A stretch of 7,584 bases of DNA from Nitrospinota bacterium (GTDB lineage: Bacteria; Nitrospirota; Thermodesulfovibrionia; Thermodesulfovibrionales; UBA1546), in contig JAHILQ010000180.1 in the NCBI GenBank assembly GCA_018896985.1, positions 1 through 7,584 on the forward strand, read 5' to 3'. Numbering within the stretch: position 1 is the stretch's first letter; each line of letters opens with the position of its first letter. The position numbers and the translations under genes are program-made. Under the pieces are notes generated by a model that was given only the letters and a program-made list of their open reading frames with translations, had not been told where the DNA came from and did not search any database. This document shows, one piece after another, positions 4,444 to 7,584 of this stretch.

Positions 4444-4776
4444 ATGGGTAATAGACTTTATGTAGGGAATATCTCGTTTCAGGCATCGGAAGATGACCTG
4501 AAAGAACTGTTTTCAAAGGCAGGAACAGTAGCATCCACAAAACTGATAACGGATGCCGCTACAGGCAGGCCAAGAGGTTTTGGTTTCGTTGAGATGAGCT
4601 CAGACGAAGAGGCACAGAAGGCAATAGAGCTGCTGAACAACAGCAGTTTCCTTGATAGGAACATTGTGGTCAACGAAGCAAAGCCGCAGGGCGAAAGGGA
4701 TCGCAGCAGCCGCAGTGGTCCATCAAGAGAAAGAGGTGGATTCAACAGGGAAAGAAGGCCCGGCGGAAGAAGATAG
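4444..4776 (+). CDS. RRM-type small RNA-binding protein
   Basis: 110 residues. A single RNA recognition motif covers residues 1-80: RNP2 is LYVGNI (4-9), and RNP1 is RGFGFVEM, with its aromatic RNA-stacking residues. The remaining conserved positions are NxSFxASEDDLKELFSKAG and DRNIVVNEAKP. The last 30 residues form a disordered Arg/Gly/Ser tail (GERDRSSRSGPSRERGGFNR and beyond), a nonspecific RNA-binding extension. Similar proteins in cyanobacteria and other bacteria are induced by cold and act as RNA chaperones; that role is inferred here. ATG 4444 follows GGGAGGA by 3 nt. TTG 4432 would overlap that site and is rejected. The gene is monocistronic between a repeat and a convergent DUF89 gene. 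Confidence 0.93.
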   Translation: MGNRLYVGNISFQASEDDLKELFSKAGTVASTKLITDAATGRPRGFGFVEMSSDEEAQKAIELLNNSSFLDRNIVVNEAKPQGERDRSSRSGPSRERGGFNRERRPGGRR

Positions 4777-4812
4777 ACCTATCTAACTTTTCCAGTCCCG
4801 ATAATATCGGGA
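4771..4812. repeat. Convergent intergenic hairpins, including palindrome copy 4
   Basis: TCCCGATA-A-TATCGGGA (4796-4812) is a perfect 8-bp stem, the fourth copy of the TCCCGA/TCGGGA family. A second palindrome, AGATAG-AC-CTATCT (4771-4784), overlaps the RRM stop codon. A T7 run follows at 4824-4830, too far from the stem for a textbook terminator. The pair may still help separate the convergent transcripts. Confidence 0.55.
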
Positions 4813-4817
4813 GCAGG

Positions 4818-5663
4818 TCAGGATTTTTTTAAAAGCATAGACCCCTTAGAAAGTCCCAGTTCTTTTGAAACTGCATCGCATTTGGACTGAAAGAGGAAGA
4901 ATATTCTTTTTTGAGACCCCATTAACGTCTCAAAATTCCCCTGTCCTTTGCTGATGATAAGGGAGGCGTTTGCGAAATCGCTCTGGAATTTTTCTGACGT
5001 CCATTCCAGTATTGTTCCTACGGCGTCAGAACCATTGTCTATGACACGGCAGGTTTCTGTCAGATGCGTTTCATGTGCATCCTGCATGGTTGAATCGTTT
5101 ATAACATCCGAACCTTTTACAACTGCGGTTACTTTTTTGCCGTGAGAAACAAGGGCCTCTATAAGAATCCTGTCAAAGACTATCTCGCCTGCATTGTCAA
5201 GCAGATAAAGGATTTTATCATGCCTTTTGATTTCATCCTTAAATGCCGGATAATCATCAATTGTTATAGGGCCTCTTAATGCCCTTTCTACTGTTCCTTC
5301 AATGTCCACGGAAGTGAATATGCCAAAGTCCATAACATTGCCGGCAATTGCGAGGCGCGATGCAGTCCACAGGGGATCAGGACTCTCCTCAACACGCCTT
5401 TTTAAAAAAGGGTAGAGGGTTAAAGCAATCTGGTTGTATTCTGCTTTTATGTCTTTAAACGGATCTCTTCCCAGGAGATTCCGTATCTCTCTGTGGAGAA
5501 AGGTGGTTGTATGGGCAGGGGTCTTTGAAGTATCAACCTCTCCAGTAGCAGCCGCTATTTTTTTGAGAACATATTCTCTTTTTTCATTGTCTTTTGTCCC
5601 GAGCCTGACTGCAATAATAGTCTGCCTGAGGAAACAGGGATAACAGTCCAGATGAACCTTCAT
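4818..5663 (-). CDS. DUF89 (ARMT1-like) metal-dependent phosphatase family protein
   Basis: 281 residues, close to the usual size of the prokaryotic DUF89 subfamily (PF01937). Members that have been tested dephosphorylate damaged or overflow sugar phosphates and related metabolites using a divalent metal. Visible motifs are the N-terminal LDCYPCFLRQ (cysteine pair typical of the bacterial/archaeal branch), SRLAIAGNVMDFG (about 104-116), ILYLLDNAGEIVFDR with the metal-binding D-N, VVKGSDVINDSTMQDA, and IISKGQGNFETL. All conserved acidic and asparagine positions that I can recognise are present. The start is the ATG preceded by AGAGGGA. It is the last gene of a minus-strand purH-purD-DUF89 group, 52 nt after purD. 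A house-cleaning role for phosphoribosyl intermediates is suggested by this context but not shown. Confidence 0.85.
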   Translation of the reverse strand: MKVHLDCYPCFLRQTIIAVRLGTKDNEKREYVLKKIAAATGEVDTSKTPAHTTTFLHREIRNLLGRDPFKDIKAEYNQIALTLYPFLKRRVEESPDPLWTASRLAIAGNVMDFGIFTSVDIEGTVERALRGPITIDDYPAFKDEIKRHDKILYLLDNAGEIVFDRILIEALVSHGKKVTAVVKGSDVINDSTMQDAHETHLTETCRVIDNGSDAVGTILEWTSEKFQSDFANASLIISKGQGNFETLMGSQKRIFFLFQSKCDAVSKELGLSKGSMLLKKS

Positions 5664-5676
5664 TAAATTTCCCTCT

Positions 5677-5689
5677 GGGATGCCATCCC
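5677..5689. repeat. Short palindrome in purD-DUF89 spacer
   Basis: GGGATG-C-CATCCC is a perfect 6-bp inverted repeat just upstream of the DUF89 ribosome binding site. It is too short, and has no T-tract, to be called a terminator. Confidence 0.4.
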
Positions 5690-5693
5690 CTTA

Positions 5694-5715
5694 CTGACAC
5701 GAATCACTGACACTG
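5694..5715. repeat. CTGACAC repeat, copy abutting the purD stop
   Basis: CTGACAC-GAAT-CA-CTGACACTG matches the sequence at 7038-7059 in 21 of 22 positions (G versus T after the first CTGACAC). It ends at the base next to the purD stop codon (5716-5718), so the two copies bracket purD. Confidence 0.75.
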
Positions 5716-6990
5716 TCAACTATTCTTTACTGCCCTGTCGGCAATATCCCTTCGGTAATGCATTCCCTTGAAATGAATCTTCTCTATGGCATTATACGCT
5801 TTATTTTTTGCATCCCTTATGTCCCTGCCGAGCGCTGTTACTCCGAGCGCCCTTCCGCCCGATGTTACAATTTTATTGTCATTAAATGATGTGCCTGAAT
5901 GAAAAACAAAGACATCATCCATTTTCTTGACATCATTGAGCCCTTCTATGGCCCTGCCTTTTTCGTATGCGCCCGGATAGCCCTTTGACGCTATTACAAC
6001 ACAGACTGAATGCTCCGGTCTCCATTCAAGATTGACGCTTGATAACTTTTCATCGGCTATAGCAAGGGCAACATCCACCAAGTCTGTTTTAAGCCTTGTG
6101 AGAACAGGCTGGGTCTCAGGGTCTCCAAGCCTGCAGTTAAACTCCAGTGCGTATGGTTTATTTTCTTTTATCATAAGGCCTGCGTAGAGTATCCCCTTGT
6201 ATTTTATCCCCTCCGACTGCAATCCCTTTATTATTGGGCGCATTACCTTACCCATCACAATTGATTCAAGCTCAGGTGTAATCACAGGGGCAGGGCTGTA
6301 TGCTCCCATACCGCCGGTATTGGGCCCCTTATCCCCGTCAAAAATCCGCTTGTGGTCCTGAGCGCTTACCATCGGAAGTATTGATTTTCCATCAGTGAAT
6401 ACCATAAAAGATGCCTCTTCGCCCCGGATACATTCTTCAACAAGCACTTTGTTGCCTGCATCCCCGAATGCCCGGTCTTTCATTATAAGTTTAAGCCCTG
6501 CTATTGCCTCATCAACGGTTTCCGCTACGATCACGCCTTTCCCTGCTGCAAGTCCGTCTGCTTTGATGACAATGGGAGCGCCTTTCATACGCACATAATC
6601 TTCTGCATGAAGATAGGAAGTAAATACCTTATACTCTGCGGTTGGTATCCCGTACCGCTTCATAAGGTCTTTTGCAAATACCTTGCTTCCCTCAAGCTGC
6701 GCTGCCTTTATGTTAGGCCCGACTATCTTCCTGCCGTTTTTCTCAAATACATCAACTACGCCTCTTGACAAGGGCGCCTCAGGCCCTACAATCGTCAGGT
6801 CAATTCCCTCGTATCTGGCAAAATCAACAAGCGAATCAAAGTTGTTGTCATCACCGCTTATGCATTCCGCCAGCTCCGAAATGCCCGCATTCCCCGGACA
6901 GCAGAATATTTTATCTGTATGCCGGCTCTGAGAAAGTTTCCAGACAATAGCGTGCTCTCTCCCGCCACCGCCGATAACAAGAACCTTCAT
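5716..6990 (-). CDS. purD: Phosphoribosylamine-glycine ligase (GAR synthetase)
   Basis: 424 residues, full length. It joins 5-phosphoribosylamine and glycine with ATP, the second step of de novo purine synthesis. Domains in order: the N-terminal binding domain with MKVLVIGGGGREHA, CPGNAGIS and VGPEAPLSRGVVD; the ATP-grasp domain with LEGSKVFAKDLMKRYGIPTA, VIKADGLAAGKGVIVAE, EECIRGEEASFMVFTDG and AQDHKRIFDGDKGPNTGGMG; then ALEFNCRLGDPETQ carrying metal-binding Glu and Asn; and the C-terminal domain ending in GMHYRRDIADRAV. ATG 6990 is preferred to ATG 7005, because GGGGGA lies a proper distance before it and the family starts at MKVLV. It follows purH in the same direction. CTGACAC repeats lie on both sides. 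Confidence 0.97.
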   Translation of the reverse strand: MKVLVIGGGGREHAIVWKLSQSRHTDKIFCCPGNAGISELAECISGDDNNFDSLVDFARYEGIDLTIVGPEAPLSRGVVDVFEKNGRKIVGPNIKAAQLEGSKVFAKDLMKRYGIPTAEYKVFTSYLHAEDYVRMKGAPIVIKADGLAAGKGVIVAETVDEAIAGLKLIMKDRAFGDAGNKVLVEECIRGEEASFMVFTDGKSILPMVSAQDHKRIFDGDKGPNTGGMGAYSPAPVITPELESIVMGKVMRPIIKGLQSEGIKYKGILYAGLMIKENKPYALEFNCRLGDPETQPVLTRLKTDLVDVALAIADEKLSSVNLEWRPEHSVCVVIASKGYPGAYEKGRAIEGLNDVKKMDDVFVFHSGTSFNDNKIVTSGGRALGVTALGRDIRDAKNKAYNAIEKIHFKGMHYRRDIADRAVKNS

Positions 6991-7009
6991 AATCAATTCC
7001 CCCATTACA

Positions 7010-7063
7010 GTGTCAGAGTGTCAGTGCCAGTTTTTTTCTGACACTAATCACTGACACTGACAC
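7010..7063. repeat. CTGACAC/GTGTCAG repeat cluster between purH and purD
   Basis: GTGTCAG occurs at 7010-7016 and 7018-7024. CTGACAC occurs at 7038-7044, 7051-7057 and 7057-7063. CTGGCACT-like and AGTGTCAG arms flank a T7 run (7031-7037), giving an imperfect stem-loop. The right half overlaps the last codons and stop of purH. There is no U-tract on the transcribed side, so this is not a typical terminator. Confidence 0.75.
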
Positions 7064-7584
7064 TTTTAAAATAATCAGCGATTGCATTGTCATACCTTGA
7101 CGTAAGCCTGAAGACCTTTTTCGCAAGTTCAAGCCGCGTCCTGTAACTGATGTCTCCCTTAAGCTCTTTCATCTCCTTAATAATGCCGCCATAGTCATTA
7201 TAGTCGGTCACTACCGCAACGTCCTTAAAGTTTTTTGAGGCAGAACGAAGCATTGTGGGCCCGCCTATATCTATATTTTCTATTGCCTCTGCAAATGCAA
7301 CGTCAGGTTTTGCCACAGTCTCCTCAAAGGGATAAAGATTTACAACAACCATGTCTATGAGTTCTATGCCGTATGCTTTTATATCTTCCATGTCTTTCGG
7401 GTTGTCCCTCCTTGAAAGAAGGCCGCCGTGAACTTTTGGATGGAGTGTTTTGAGCCTGCCGTCAAGCATCTCAGGGAACCCCGTATAATCAGAGACGTCT
7501 TTCACAGGAACGCCTGCATCCCGCAGCGCCTTTGCAGTGCCTCCTGTTGACAGTATCTCAACACCCAATGAATGAAGCGACTTT
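7044..7584 (-). CDS. purH: PurH, IMP cyclohydrolase (MGS-like) domain only; 5' end off the window
   Basis: 179 residues are visible and about 20 N-terminal ones lie beyond the right edge (the frame is open: KSLHSLGVEILSTGGTAK). The protein closes the purine ring, converting FAICAR to IMP. Family blocks are VSDYTGFPEMLDGRLKTLHP, KVHGGLLSRRDNP, VVNLYPFEETVA and IENIDIGGPTMLRSASKNF. The usual bifunctional PurH continues for about 320 residues as AICAR transformylase after ...YDNAIADYF. Here the chain ends in KSVSVSD and a TAG, encoded by the CTGACAC repeat, with purD starting about 50 nt on. Either the gene is truncated, or this lineage uses separate proteins for the two reactions. The cyclohydrolase domain itself looks intact. 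Confidence 0.9.
   Translation of the reverse strand, partial: KSLHSLGVEILSTGGTAKALRDAGVPVKDVSDYTGFPEMLDGRLKTLHPKVHGGLLSRRDNPKDMEDIKAYGIELIDMVVVNLYPFEETVAKPDVAFAEAIENIDIGGPTMLRSASKNFKDVAVVTDYNDYGGIIKEMKELKGDISYRTRLELAKKVFRLTSRYDNAIADYFKSVSVSD

Noticed and set aside
6395..6950. Plus-strand open frames inside purD
   Set aside because: They are antisense shadows of a full-length, well-conserved purD.
7010..7063. CRISPR-like array of GTGTCAG/CTGACAC units
   Set aside because: The units are only 7 nt, unevenly spaced and in both orientations, with no spacers of regular length.

Overview
The window looks like chromosomal sequence from an anaerobic, moderate-GC bacterium, possibly of the Nitrospirota/Thermodesulfovibrionia or deltaproteobacterial kind. 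The clues are a KorD-like dicluster ferredoxin, tandem DUF507 genes, a small RRM protein, and several families of short dispersed repeats. No taxonomic marker settles this, so the assignment is an inference.

Layout, left to right. (1) 1-642: the end of a 2[4Fe-4S] ferredoxin gene, then an HU/IHF-family gene with a strong ribosome binding site. (2) 831-2538: a promoter and leader, then rpsF-ssb-rpsR (S6, SSB, S18), followed directly by two DUF507 genes with no rplI between. (3) About 2540-4083: a decay island. It holds a frameshifted, internally deleted GGDEF (diguanylate cyclase) remnant, an intact small HNH nuclease, a minus-strand MoeA-like molybdopterin-binding pseudogene with at least four separate lesions, and the C-terminal stump of a probable chemotaxis receptor. 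(4) 4084-4443: a composite palindromic repeat, then a promoter and a terminator-like hairpin in the leader of an RRM RNA-binding protein gene (4444-4776). (5) 4818-7584, minus strand: purH (3' part only) - purD - DUF89 phosphatase. The visible purH stops after the IMP cyclohydrolase domain and has no AICAR transformylase domain.

Four families of small repeats run through the window. The first is the palindrome TCCCGA-N4/5-TCGGGA (four copies, two of them inside coding sequence). The second is a CCCCCTTTA/TAAAGGGGG element sitting exactly at a gene-deletion junction. The third is a REP/MITE-like composite with GTCAT/ATGAC ends. The fourth is the CTGACAC/GTGTCAG units that flank purD and supply the last codons of the shortened purH.

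Functionally the window is mostly housekeeping: translation and single-strand DNA binding on the plus strand, de novo purine synthesis on the minus strand. The most informative part is the decay island, where each lesion can be read against the family's expected protein. I see no complete new multi-gene system.
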